64,000 nt of DNA from DASVRZ01 sp038230215 (GCA_038230215.1 JBBRNR010000001.1:372001-436000), one strand, 5' to 3'; positions 7,940 through 16,081 are shown, counted from the first letter of the stretch. The notes: a model not told the origin generated them from the letters alone. Translations and numbers: made by a program.

Positions 7940-8656
7940 ATGGATAAAAAAACCCGCAGTTCTCTCAATATGCAAAACACCGTCACGCTGTTGATGGATG
8001 AATATACGGATGTGGTCTCGGCGGACCCGGATCTGGTGGCGTCGGAGGCGGTGCGCCAGGTGCATCTGGGCCGGGTGCGGGTGGCCGCCCGCAAGGCGAT
8101 CGTGCAAACGGAGGGGACAACCCAGAATAAGGAGGCGGAAAAGACACGGGTGATCCGCGAGATTTTAAAGCCCATCGGACGGGCGGAGGCCTGAGCGTCG
8201 CGCACGGGCAATGCGGAGGTGGCGGCGGCGCTGGCGACAAATTTCTCGACGCTGGACGGCGTGCCCGATGGCGAGTTGGTGACGGCTCTGGAGGTGATTA
8301 TGACGGCGTTGCGCGGGGTGATCGGGCAGTTGCCGACGGTGCCTGCGGCGACGCTGGATGCGCTGGATGAGGAGATCGACGCGCTGGCTCCGCTGCTGGG
8401 CGCGGTGCGCGACGTGGTGGTGGACCGCTCGAGTGCGCTGGGCGAGGTGGAGCGCGAGCGCAAGGCGGCGCGGCTGGTGTTGGAGAATCAGCACGACAAG
8501 ATTGTGCGCAGCTATGAGGTGGCGAATCCGACGACGCCTGTCGAGCAGCGGCAACGGGAGTTTTTTGATCGTTGGTCAGCGGCGCGGTCGGTGGTGGATG
8601 CGCCGACGACTTCGAAACCGACGCCCGGCACGGTGACTCCGCCGGTGGCTCCCTAG
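7940..8656 (+). pseudogene. Hypothetical gene split by an in-frame TGA
   Basis: Two protein-like halves lie in the same frame, 7940-8194 (84 residues) and 8195-8656, separated only by TGA at 8192-8194. The first half is helical and ends REILKPIGRAEA; the second continues with TLDALDEEIDALAPLLGAV and ends in a Thr/Pro-rich tail. The second half could restart at GTG 8219. The continuous coding character on both sides of the stop suggests a recent nonsense mutation, stop read-through or a split gene. I do not recognise the family. It follows the minisatellite directly. Confidence 0.55.
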
Positions 8657-8812
8657 AGGGCGTCTAATCTAAGTCGCGCATGGACCGTTTTGCATCATGG
8701 ATGGTTTGTAGCGTCGAGCCTGTGGCTCGATTGGCTTGGTGGCAGATAAACTTCCATCGAGCCACAGGCTCGACGCTACAAACCATGTTTCGACGCACGC
8801 TTAGATTGGGCT
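8655..8812. repeat. TGTAGCGTCGAGCC palindrome (MITE-like), copy 1
   Basis: An inverted repeat whose inner arms are tgtagcgtcgagcctgtggc (8709-8728) and its complement up to cgacgctaca (8771-8780). Outer arms agagggcgtctaatctaag and cttagattggg pair only partly. It overlaps the last bases of the split hypothetical gene and is related to copies at 19582-19728 and 21839-21984. No transposase gene is present. The remaining 100 bp up to 8917 hold only cacggag repeats. Confidence 0.75.
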
Positions 8813-8872
8813 GGGTTATTTACAGCCCCCGCAACAAGGCTGGGAGTAGCACAAGCTTCCTGGGTTAGGAGG

Positions 8873-8959
8873 TTCACACGAAGGCACGGAGAGACACGGA
8901 GGCCAAAACAGGCATCATTAATTTTCCTCTCTCCGTGTTTCTCCGTTGCTCCGTGTGAA
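8873..8959. repeat. cacggag inverted repeat at the 3' end of the DUF1624 gene
   Basis: Left unit 8873-8902 reads ttcacacgaaggcacggaga and continues with gacacgg. The right unit 8928-8959 is the reverse complement, with ctccgtgtttctccg. The right unit encodes the last residues of the DUF1624 acyltransferase and the left unit lies just beyond its stop. The same unit recurs at 10082-10166 and 10599-10746. Confidence 0.75.
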
Positions 8960-10132
8960 TCTTTGCCATGAGGCGACGAGCCATTGCCAGGCGACAGTGA
9001 GGGCAATCGTCCCGCCGAGGGTGAGGACGAAAAGCCAGGCGACTTCCATGGCATTCTGAGTTTTAGGAAAGAGGTCGCGCAGGGGTGGCAGGAGGGGGCC
9101 AAGGCCGCTGTGCAGGAGGATGAGGTGGAAGACGTAGAGCGACAGGGAACGCGCGCCGCACCAGTGGATGGCGCGGGTGAGGCGGGCGGGACTTTCGCTG
9201 GTTAGGAACCATGAACACAGGACGCAACCTAACAAGACCATCGACAGTCGAAAGAGGAAGGCATCGTAGCGAGTCGCATAGGTCTGCAACTCGAACCACG
9301 CGGCCAGGGTGAACTTCAACAACCAGCCGAGTGCGGCGGTTAGGATGGAGCCGAGCGCGAATGTTCCGGGGAGCGCGGGCCGCTGGCCTGCAGTCTTCGG
9401 CGGCTCGCCGAAGACACCATTGTTTACCAGGACTATTTTGGGCGAGCCGCCCAAAATCGCAGGGCAGCGGCCTGCGCTCCCAGAAAGTCGGCTAGCTAGA
9501 GCGCCGGCGAGCAGGAAGGCACTCCAGGGGAAGAGTGGAAACAAGGCTCCGCGATGAGGGCTGAGGTAGCCGGCCAGAGGATTGGGCCAGCTGGATGCCG
9601 CGGTCGAGTTCCAGACGAATGGAGCGGCGATGATGAGGGCGATGGTTAGCAAACTAACTATGACATCGAAGGTGGGGAGCCTCTTGCAGGATTTCGCTAT
9701 TACTAGCAGCGTCGCGAGTGAGATCGCGATGCAATGGAGCACGTCCACGCGACCGAGGGCAGTGGAGACTTTTGCGCCGTCGAAAGGCGAGTTCCAGGGG
9801 AATTGCAGGGCGTAGGCGAGGAGCAGGATGATGCCAAGGGAATGGAAGCGGCGGGCGAGCGACGGCGGAGCGTCCCAGTTTTTGCGGATGGAGGCGCCTT
9901 GCAGGAATCCGGCGATGAAGAGGAAGGTCGGCGCGACGAGGCCGTTGAGGTAACTGAGGAAAGTGAAGCCGCCGCCGTTGCGATAGATCGGAGCTAGAAA
10001 GGAATTGACGGAGTGGGTCTCGATCATTCCCAACACGGCGAGCCCGCGCAGGAAATCGATCCAGAGGAGGCGCTGGGAAGATGCACACGGAGTCACGGAG
10101 AGACACGGAGCAGCAACAAAAGGAGCTTTCAT
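8918..10132 (-). CDS. DUF1624/HGSNAT-like membrane acyltransferase
   Basis: A 404-residue polytopic membrane protein. The opening motif LLWIDFLRGLAVLGMIETH (residues 22-40) and later SLSLYVFHLILLH identify the DUF1624 / heparan-alpha-glucosaminide N-acetyltransferase-like family, which transfers acetyl groups across a membrane. About nine to ten helices can be seen. Three parts are repeat-derived: residues about 8-20, about 217-254 (palindromic element C, translating to the AGQRPALPG-type peptide) and the final 14 residues. The ATG at 10132 overlaps the stop of the GxxExxY gene as TAATG, which suggests coupling and supports this start. The natural substrate is unknown. Confidence 0.78.
   Translation of the reverse strand: MKAPFVAAPCLSVTPCASSQRLLWIDFLRGLAVLGMIETHSVNSFLAPIYRNGGGFTFLSYLNGLVAPTFLFIAGFLQGASIRKNWDAPPSLARRFHSLGIILLLAYALQFPWNSPFDGAKVSTALGRVDVLHCIAISLATLLVIAKSCKRLPTFDVIVSLLTIALIIAAPFVWNSTAASSWPNPLAGYLSPHRGALFPLFPWSAFLLAGALASRLSGSAGRCPAILGGSPKIVLVNNGVFGEPPKTAGQRPALPGTFALGSILTAALGWLLKFTLAAWFELQTYATRYDAFLFRLSMVLLGCVLCSWFLTSESPARLTRAIHWCGARSLSLYVFHLILLHSGLGPLLPPLRDLFPKTQNAMEVAWLFVLTLGGTIALTVAWQWLVASWQRFTRSNGETRREEN
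9369..9481. repeat. GGGAGCGC palindromic element, copy C, in frame inside a gene
   Basis: A 113-bp palindrome, gggagcgcgggccgctggcc on the left and ggcctgcgctccc on the right, with an inner tcttcggcggctcgccgaaga palindrome. It lies wholly within the DUF1624 gene and adds about 38 residues without breaking the frame. The insertion falls between hydrophobic segments, where a loop is expected. Confidence 0.85.
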
Positions 10133-10166
10133 TAGTCTTCCGGGCTTCTCCGTGACTCCGTGCGAA
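10082..10166. repeat. cacggag inverted repeat at the junction of two genes
   Basis: Units cacacggagtcacggagaga (10084-10103) and, inverted, ttctccgtgactccgtgcga (10146-10165) flank the TAATG junction. The first encodes part of the DUF1624 N-terminus and the second encodes the last residues of the GxxExxY protein. Confidence 0.75.
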
Positions 10167-10575
10167 AATCCGCTTCTGAAGTTTTGTGCAGATCGGGAGC
10201 TTCGCCATCGACGATGCGCTCAATGTTACCCTTCAGAAGGGGACCTCCGAAGTTGATGAGGAGACCCACGTTTAACCCCGAAAGTCGCAGATAAGTGAGG
10301 AGTTGCTTCTTGAAAACAGGCTCAAGCCTCTGGACAGATTTAACTTCGACGATGACTTTTTCTTCCACGATGAGATCAGCGCGAAAACCTTCATTAAAGA
10401 AAAGTCCGTTGATTTCAATTGAGATCGGTACTTGCCGCGCAACGGAAACACCTTTCTTTTTTAAGGTTTCGGCAAGCAGGACTTCATAGACCGATTCCAG
10501 AAGACCCGAGCCAAGCTGCTGATGAATCTGGAAAGCACAGTCCACGATCAACCCGCTTAGTTCGTTAACTTCCAT
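10132..10575 (-). CDS. GxxExxY family protein
   Basis: A 147-residue protein with the family-defining G-x-x-E-x-x-Y as GLLESVY (residues 24-30). The conserved body includes VPISIEINGLFFNEGFRADL, VEVKSVQRLEPVFKKQLLTY and LINFGGPLLKGNIERIV. The D...E-V-K arrangement resembles the core of PD-(D/E)XK nucleases, but function is unproven. The last ten or so residues are encoded by a cacggag repeat. A partial 5' copy of the same gene lies just upstream at 10565-10708. The family is frequent in environmental bacteria and is often seen beside such repeats (general knowledge). Confidence 0.9.
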   Translation of the reverse strand: MEVNELSGLIVDCAFQIHQQLGSGLLESVYEVLLAETLKKKGVSVARQVPISIEINGLFFNEGFRADLIVEEKVIVEVKSVQRLEPVFKKQLLTYLRLSGLNVGLLINFGGPLLKGNIERIVDGEAPDLHKTSEADFRTESRRSPED

Positions 10576-10708
10576 AGATCAGCGGGGGAAAAGAGATGCA
10601 CACGGAGGCACGGAGAAACACAGAGAGTCGGGGTTCGAGGTGCCTCGCAGTTCCATATTTATCGAAAGAAGAATGCTCGATTGGCCCTCTCAGTTCGTTA
10701 GCTTCCAT
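10565..10708 (-). pseudogene. Remnant of a second GxxExxY gene (5' end only)
   Basis: From the ATG at 10708 the sequence reads MEANELRG, closely matching MEVNELSG at the start of the intact neighbour, and then leaves the family. It runs through a cacggag repeat and stops at 10565-10567, inside the first codons of the intact gene. This looks like a duplicated copy of which only the start survived. The duplicated bases ttcgttaacttccatag and ttcgttagcttccatag can be seen at 10561-10577 and 10694-10710. Confidence 0.6.
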
Positions 10709-10746
10709 AGTTTATCTCTCCGTGTATCTCCGTGCCTCCGTGTGAA
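10599..10746. repeat. cacggag inverted repeat pair around the GxxExxY remnant
   Basis: Units cacacggaggcacggagaaa (from 10599) and, inverted, tctccgtgcctccgtgtgaa (10725-10744) bracket the remnant. Together with the pair at 10082-10166, each GxxExxY copy has a repeat unit close to each end, which suggests that gene and repeats moved or duplicated together. Confidence 0.65.
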
Positions 10747-10759
10747 ATTCTTCCCGAAA

Positions 10760-11587
10760 TCAGCGCGTGAAGAAATGGCGCTGCTTCTCGGAGATGGGGA
10801 GTGCTAGTTTTTCCATGACCATGAGGAGGTCTTCCCAGACTTTGCGCTTTTCGCTGATGGCCTGGTTACGCAGCAAATACGCGGGGTGATAGGTGGCCAT
10901 GAGCGGAGTTCCATTCACTTCTAACCATTGACCGCGGAGCTGGCCCATGGGTCGCGTTTCACCGATCAATCCCTCGATGGCGGTGGCTCCCAGGGCGACG
11001 ATGACTCGTGGTCTAACAATGTCGATTTGCTCCAGTAAATACGGGAGGCATGTCGCCATTTCCATGGAAGTCGGCTTGCGGTTGCCGCTTTGGCCGGTGG
11101 GCATGTTAGGACGGCACTTAACGACGTTGGCGATGTAAACGTCGTCGCGCTGGAGGCCCATGGCCTGGATCATTTTGGTGAGGAGCTGGCCAGCTTTTCC
11201 GACGAAAGGTTCTCCCTGCAAATCCTCGTCCTCGCCGGGTGCCTCGCCGACGAAAAGAACGCTGGCGTCGAGGTTGCCGACTCCGAAGACGACTTGCGTG
11301 CGGCTGGCGGCGAGTTGGGGGCATTTCGTGCAGGGCAGCGCGATGGCGCGGAGAGCGGCGATGCGTTCCTGTTTGCTGCCGGAGGTTAGGAAACTATTAG
11401 CTAACGAGGGCGCTGAGATCACAGAGATCACAGAGGAAATAGGGGAAGCCGCCGCGGGATTCTGGGGTTTGGTTAGGAGGAGTTTTTGCAACAACTCGGG
11501 CGATGCCGAAGGCTCGCGATGGAGCAGGCGTTTTTGCGCGGTGAGTTGCTCGATGACGAGGTCTAGGGCGGAGTTAAACGGGGTCAT
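10760..11587 (-). CDS. Uracil-DNA glycosylase, family 4
   Basis: A 275-residue base-excision repair enzyme that removes uracil from DNA. The iron-sulphur cluster cysteines are C86 and C89 (CTKC), C158 (NVVKCRP) and C180. Motif A is FVGEAPGEDEDLQGEPFVG (112-130) and motif B is TYHPAYLLRN near residue 240. About 80 N-terminal residues precede the catalytic domain; they include a helix and a Ser/Ile-rich stretch SSVISVIS encoded by a gagatcacagagatcacaga repeat at 11415-11434. The ATG at 11587 overlaps the end of the pseudouridine synthase gene by 14 bp; the open frame further upstream is antisense-like and was rejected. Confidence 0.93.
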   Translation of the reverse strand: MTPFNSALDLVIEQLTAQKRLLHREPSASPELLQKLLLTKPQNPAAASPISSVISVISAPSLANSFLTSGSKQERIAALRAIALPCTKCPQLAASRTQVVFGVGNLDASVLFVGEAPGEDEDLQGEPFVGKAGQLLTKMIQAMGLQRDDVYIANVVKCRPNMPTGQSGNRKPTSMEMATCLPYLLEQIDIVRPRVIVALGATAIEGLIGETRPMGQLRGQWLEVNGTPLMATYHPAYLLRNQAISEKRKVWEDLLMVMEKLALPISEKQRHFFTR

Positions 11588-12515
11588 AGCTGGAGAAATC
11601 GAGGGAGAGGTTAGCGAAATCGGGCGGGAGGTCAGCGCAAAATTCCATGAGTCGATGGGAAGTCGGATGGGTAAAGCCGAGTTTCCAGGAATGCAGCATC
11701 TGGCGCTGGAAACCGTCGTTGCCGCGTCCGTAAACGGTGTCGCCTGCAAGCGGATGGCCGAGGTGTTTCATGTGGACTCGAATCTGATGCGTGCGCCCGG
11801 TGAGGAGGCGGCATTCGACGAGAGTGAGACGCTCGTGCGGCGTCGGCAGTGGGGATATAACGCCGTAAAGTGTCTGCGAGGCGCGGCCTTTTTCCTCTGC
11901 GACCACGGCCATTTTTTTGCGATCGACGGGGTGGCGGGAAATGGCGGCGTCGATGAGTCCTCGTGGTTTTTTTGGCAGTCCGTGGACGATGGCTAGATAG
12001 CGTTTGGTGGTTTCGCGCTGGGCAAATTGCTCGGAGAGGGCGCGATGGGCGACGTCGTGTTTGGCAACGACGAGGCAGCCGCTAGTGTCTTTGTCGAGGC
12101 GATGGACGATGCCGGGTCGTTCGACGCCGCCGATGCCGCTCAGACTGTCGCAGTGGTGGAGGAGCGCGTTGACGAGCGTGCCGGTTTCGTTGCCCGCACC
12201 GGGATGGACAACGATGCCGGGGGGTTTGTTGAGAACGATCAGATCGGTGTCCTCATGAAGAATGGTGAGGGGTATGTCCTCGGCGGCGACTTCCGATGGA
12301 ATGGCCGGGGGCTCGGCGATGCGGATGAGGTCTCCGGCAGCGACGATGTGCCGCGGTTTGACGATGGCCTCGTTCACAAGAATCGCGCCGTCCTCGATTA
12401 ATGTCTTGGCCCGCGACCGCGAAAACTCCGGTGCAATCTGCGCGACCACCGCGTCGAGGCGCGACCCGGAGTGCGTCGCGGAAACGGTGTGCAGAGTGAT
12501 GGTGGCAGCGCTCAT
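11574..12515 (-). CDS. RluA-family pseudouridine synthase (RluD-like)
   Basis: A 313-residue RNA-modifying enzyme that isomerises uridine to pseudouridine, probably in 23S rRNA. An S4 RNA-binding domain (about 17-75, SGSRLDAVVAQ and SRSRAKTLIEDGAILVN) is followed by the RluA/RluD catalytic domain with HRLDKDTSG at 138-146; D141 is the catalytic aspartate. The later LLTGRTHQIRVHMKHLGHPL is typical. RluD, RluC and RluA cannot be separated with certainty, but the S4 domain and length favour RluD. The uracil-DNA glycosylase gene follows with a 14-bp overlap. Confidence 0.92.
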   Translation of the reverse strand: MSAATITLHTVSATHSGSRLDAVVAQIAPEFSRSRAKTLIEDGAILVNEAIVKPRHIVAAGDLIRIAEPPAIPSEVAAEDIPLTILHEDTDLIVLNKPPGIVVHPGAGNETGTLVNALLHHCDSLSGIGGVERPGIVHRLDKDTSGCLVVAKHDVAHRALSEQFAQRETTKRYLAIVHGLPKKPRGLIDAAISRHPVDRKKMAVVAEEKGRASQTLYGVISPLPTPHERLTLVECRLLTGRTHQIRVHMKHLGHPLAGDTVYGRGNDGFQRQMLHSWKLGFTHPTSHRLMEFCADLPPDFANLSLDFSSYDPV

Positions 12516-12616
12516 TATTTTTACAGAAAGATGTAACTCGAGTGTGTTCGCGGTGCGTTTTCTGCTGGAAAATAGTTCAGTTTGCGGATTTCACCGCCGC
12601 TGATAACCTCCACACT

Positions 12617-14983
12617 ATGTCCCCCACAGACGAAGAATCCAGAATTCTCGATCCGTGCCCAAATTGCACGACTTTGATCGACGTAACGGCTATGGAGCCG
12701 TTCTCAGAAATTCACTGCCCGATCTGCGGGACAAAGATGCGGATTCGCACGCAGTTTAATAATTTCTCGCTGCAAAAAGTGCTGGGCGAAGGCGGAATGG
12801 GTACGGTTTTCGAGGCGATCGACTTGAACTTGAAGCGTCCGGTCGCGGTGAAGATCCTGAAAAAGGAATACAGCTCCGACGAGGCGAGCATCGCCCAACT
12901 GGAGACCGAAGCGCGCATCACAGCGTCGATCAGCCACCCTCATGTGGTGAAGGTTTTTTCCGCCGGGCGCGATCATGGGCAATTTTACCTGGCGATGGAG
13001 TTGGTCGCAAAGGGCACGCTCGACCAATTGATGACGCTGCAAGGCCAGGTCGCAGAAATTCAGGTGTTGGATGTGGGTGCCCAAATCGCTGACGGGTTGA
13101 ATGCTGCAGCCAAGATCGGCCTGATTCATCGCGACGTGAAGCCCGGCAACATTCTTTTCTCCGACTCGCGCACGGCCAAGGTAGTGGACTTCGGCCTTGC
13201 CATCCTGATGGAGGACGAGGCGAAGACGCGCGGCGAAATTTGGGGCACTCCATACTACGTGGCGCCGGAGAAATTAAACAACGAGCCGGAGGATTTTCGC
13301 AGCGACATTTACAGCCTCGGAGGGACGCTTTTCCATGCGCTATCGGGGCGTCCGCCCTTTGAGGCGGCCTCGGCCTCGCTAGTGGCTTTGAAGCATTTGA
13401 AGAGCCAGGCGGTGAGCCTCCAGGCCTTCGCGCCAAAAGTGAGCAATGAGACGGCCTACGTCATTAACCGGATGCTGCAGAAGGATCCACTGGATCGTTA
13501 CCAATCCTACGAGGAACTGATCGAGCACTTGAAATACGCCAAGGCGCAGTTGCTGGACCGGACGGCCAAGGGGGTGAAACCGGGATCCCGGGTCGTAGTC
13601 AAATCCGATGCCACGAAAAGTTTCACCGCCATGCTCACGCTGGGACTGGTGCTTCTCATGATCGGCATGGGCATCTATGTATGGGTAAAACGCGCCACGC
13701 TTTTTGCCGACCCGGACGCGCCTTTGCCTAGTGCCACTGGCATTGTCGCCACGCCAGGGAATGACACCGATGCCTATAAGGAGGCGGTGCAACAGCTGGC
13801 AAAGGGCCAGGAGGATGACGCGATCACGTTGTTTGACCAATTCATTTCCTCCCCGGACGCAACGCAGCCGCTTCTAAACTGGGCCATTCTCCAGAAAGGT
13901 ATCGCTCTGAATCTGAGCGACCGTGGCGATGATGCGCGCAGCCTCTTTGCAGACCAAGAAAAAAAGGGTCTCTACTCCCAGGAGGAAAAAGAGGTTAGAC
14001 TGGCGGAGTTTTTCGTGGAAACCGCCAAATTGATGAAAAATATAGCCGTGATCCCATCCACGATTACGAGCTCCTACCGCAACACGGATTATGAGGCGAT
14101 GGCTTTACTGGCCTTCGCTCAGAAAGATTGGACCCTCAAGCAGTTCAACGAGGCCGGTCCCTTATTGCAGCAGTTCATGGATGGCAAGCTCGACGACAAT
14201 TACACTTGGGTCAGTGCCTACAAACCACTCTGCGCAAAGTATCTCGCCGACTACAAACTCTACACCGCAGTCGCCGCCCAAATCGCTGCGGCCCAGACCC
14301 CGACGGACAAGACTGCCGCGCTCAAAGCCGTGCAGGAAGGCAGCGGAAAGCTGGGCACGAGCGGACAGATGCCCGAGCAATTCCTAAAGTGGGAAAGCAG
14401 CCTCTCGAGCGATGTCGGCGCGACTAAAACGCTGGCCCAGGCCTATGCCTCCAAATCATTGACCGAGGAGGCCGCTCGCTGGAAGGGGCTCATACGGAGA
14501 GTTAATAAACCAATTCGCAATTTCAATCCCGAAATTGCGCTGGGCGATGTGAGGAAGGGCTACAGCGACCCAACTTTGGAGAACAAAAAGAACAACCTCC
14601 TCCAGCGCATAAAGCTGCTGACCGAGTTTAAAAGCAAGCTTATCGCCGGACTACAAACGACCCGCTACGACAAGCCCGTAACCAGCCGCAACGGCGCGGT
14701 GATTCCGGGGAAAGTTTCTTATGTCGGCACGGAGGGTCTCCACATCAAATCCGACTACGGCGAGACCCTGTTGGCCTGGAAAGATGTGAGTCCGCACTCC
14801 GTGATCGATATGGCGCAGAACTCCGTGGTCGACTCCAAGCCAAATCACAAAAAATGGCTGATCGGCGTTTACGACACACTCTGCGGCAACGAGGCCGAGG
14901 GCAAACAAATCCTGATCGACGCCGCCCAGTCCGACGCTTCGCTGCGCGACAATCTCGCGGTCTTTTTCGATCAGGAGAAATAG
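12617..14983 (+). CDS. Membrane Ser/Thr protein kinase with N-terminal zinc ribbon
   Basis: A 788-residue protein. An N-terminal zinc ribbon (C14, C17, C34, C37) precedes a Hanks-type kinase domain: glycine loop GEGGMG (57-62), lysine K79 in VAVKIL, catalytic HRDVKPGN (171-178), DFG (191-193) and the GTPYYVAPE activation segment. A single membrane helix at about 337-357 follows, then a C-terminal region of about 430 residues, helical and tetratricopeptide-like with a short beta-rich segment near residues 695-745. All catalytic residues are present, so it should be active. Such kinases are abundant in Verrucomicrobiota and Planctomycetota; the target is unknown. The ATG at 12617 starts just before the ribbon. 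Confidence 0.92.
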   Translation: MSPTDEESRILDPCPNCTTLIDVTAMEPFSEIHCPICGTKMRIRTQFNNFSLQKVLGEGGMGTVFEAIDLNLKRPVAVKILKKEYSSDEASIAQLETEARITASISHPHVVKVFSAGRDHGQFYLAMELVAKGTLDQLMTLQGQVAEIQVLDVGAQIADGLNAAAKIGLIHRDVKPGNILFSDSRTAKVVDFGLAILMEDEAKTRGEIWGTPYYVAPEKLNNEPEDFRSDIYSLGGTLFHALSGRPPFEAASASLVALKHLKSQAVSLQAFAPKVSNETAYVINRMLQKDPLDRYQSYEELIEHLKYAKAQLLDRTAKGVKPGSRVVVKSDATKSFTAMLTLGLVLLMIGMGIYVWVKRATLFADPDAPLPSATGIVATPGNDTDAYKEAVQQLAKGQEDDAITLFDQFISSPDATQPLLNWAILQKGIALNLSDRGDDARSLFADQEKKGLYSQEEKEVRLAEFFVETAKLMKNIAVIPSTITSSYRNTDYEAMALLAFAQKDWTLKQFNEAGPLLQQFMDGKLDDNYTWVSAYKPLCAKYLADYKLYTAVAAQIAAAQTPTDKTAALKAVQEGSGKLGTSGQMPEQFLKWESSLSSDVGATKTLAQAYASKSLTEEAARWKGLIRRVNKPIRNFNPEIALGDVRKGYSDPTLENKKNNLLQRIKLLTEFKSKLIAGLQTTRYDKPVTSRNGAVIPGKVSYVGTEGLHIKSDYGETLLAWKDVSPHSVIDMAQNSVVDSKPNHKKWLIGVYDTLCGNEAEGKQILIDAAQSDASLRDNLAVFFDQEK

Positions 14984-16081
14984 TTAATAGCGGCCCAGTA
15001 ATTTGGCATACCACAGAACCAGTTCGGGACCGGCAAATATCCAGGTTAGTGCGCCAACGGCCAGATAGGGTCCGAAAGGAATCTTCGCCGACCACTCACG
15101 TCGCCCGATCAACATGGAACCCACACCCAGAATCGAGCCGCAAACGGCTGCAACTGGAACAGTGAAAAGCACCGCCTGCCAGCCGAGAAACGCCCCGATG
15201 GCAGCGATGAATTTCACATCACCGAAGCCCATTGCCTCGCGTGGGATCACGATTTTCGAGACGAGCCCTGAGACCATGGTGAGTTCTGACAGCGCAATTT
15301 TTTTCCCATCGACTTCCAATCGATCGTGAAAGAAGACGAGTTCCAGCGCACTCACCGACTGGTCGTTCACCACCGCTTTTTCCACGGTTAAAATCATCCG
15401 GTCCGACTCACGAGCAAAGAGGTCGATCCACGGCATCGATTCGTCGCCCACGGTGAGCACAGGCTGGTCCTCGACCTGTTTGACCTGAAATGCCGTGTCC
15501 GGTGGAAAGGTGAGTTTTTTTCGACCAAAAGCCAGCTTGCCCAACTCGACCACACCCCAAAGCAGGAAGTAGCCGGTCGCCGCGCCGCAGACCGACCAGC
15601 CGAACGAGATCAAGTGCGAATCGACTTGCATCATCATGGGAAAGATCCCGCTTAGAATCAACCCGGCAATCGCGCCGCCGACGGTGAGTTCGTTGGGAAT
15701 AATGAAAAATTCCAAGTCAATGAAAGTCGCCACGACCAGCACCGAAACCAATATCCAATACGGCAGCAACAGCATCGGTGGCACGCGAAGATAAATAGCT
15801 AGAAAGAGGCAGCCGGTGAGAAATTCCACCCCCAGATAACGCGGCGCTATGGGCGTGTGGCAGTAGGCGCATTTTCCCCGCAGCCAGAGCCAGCTAACAA
15901 TGGGCAGGTTGTGAAACCATCTAATCTGCGTCTTGCAGCTGGGGCAAAAGGAACGCTCGGGCTGGTTCACCGCCAGGTCGCGCGGCATGCGATAGATGCA
16001 GACGTTCAGAAAAGAGCCAATCGCCGACCCGAGAATGAACGAGAAGACTTGGAAAATAAGGGGATACCATTCGGCAGGCAC
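14984..16081 (-). CDS. pilD: Prepilin peptidase (type IV pilin leader peptidase)
   Basis: A 365-residue membrane aspartic protease that cleaves and may N-methylate type IV prepilins and pseudopilins. The N-terminal cytosolic loop has two CxxC pairs (C46/C49, C71/C74). The catalytic aspartates are D122 (FIDLEFFIIPNELT) and D288 (GFGDVK). Between the two catalytic halves sits an unusual soluble insertion of about 90 residues (roughly 185-280), which makes the protein longer than the usual 260-290. Its stop codon abuts that of the kinase gene (14981-14983 and 14984-14986), so the two genes converge with no spacer. Confidence 0.92.
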   Translation of the reverse strand: MPAEWYPLIFQVFSFILGSAIGSFLNVCIYRMPRDLAVNQPERSFCPSCKTQIRWFHNLPIVSWLWLRGKCAYCHTPIAPRYLGVEFLTGCLFLAIYLRVPPMLLLPYWILVSVLVVATFIDLEFFIIPNELTVGGAIAGLILSGIFPMMMQVDSHLISFGWSVCGAATGYFLLWGVVELGKLAFGRKKLTFPPDTAFQVKQVEDQPVLTVGDESMPWIDLFARESDRMILTVEKAVVNDQSVSALELVFFHDRLEVDGKKIALSELTMVSGLVSKIVIPREAMGFGDVKFIAAIGAFLGWQAVLFTVPVAAVCGSILGVGSMLIGRREWSAKIPFGPYLAVGALTWIFAGPELVLWYAKLLGRY

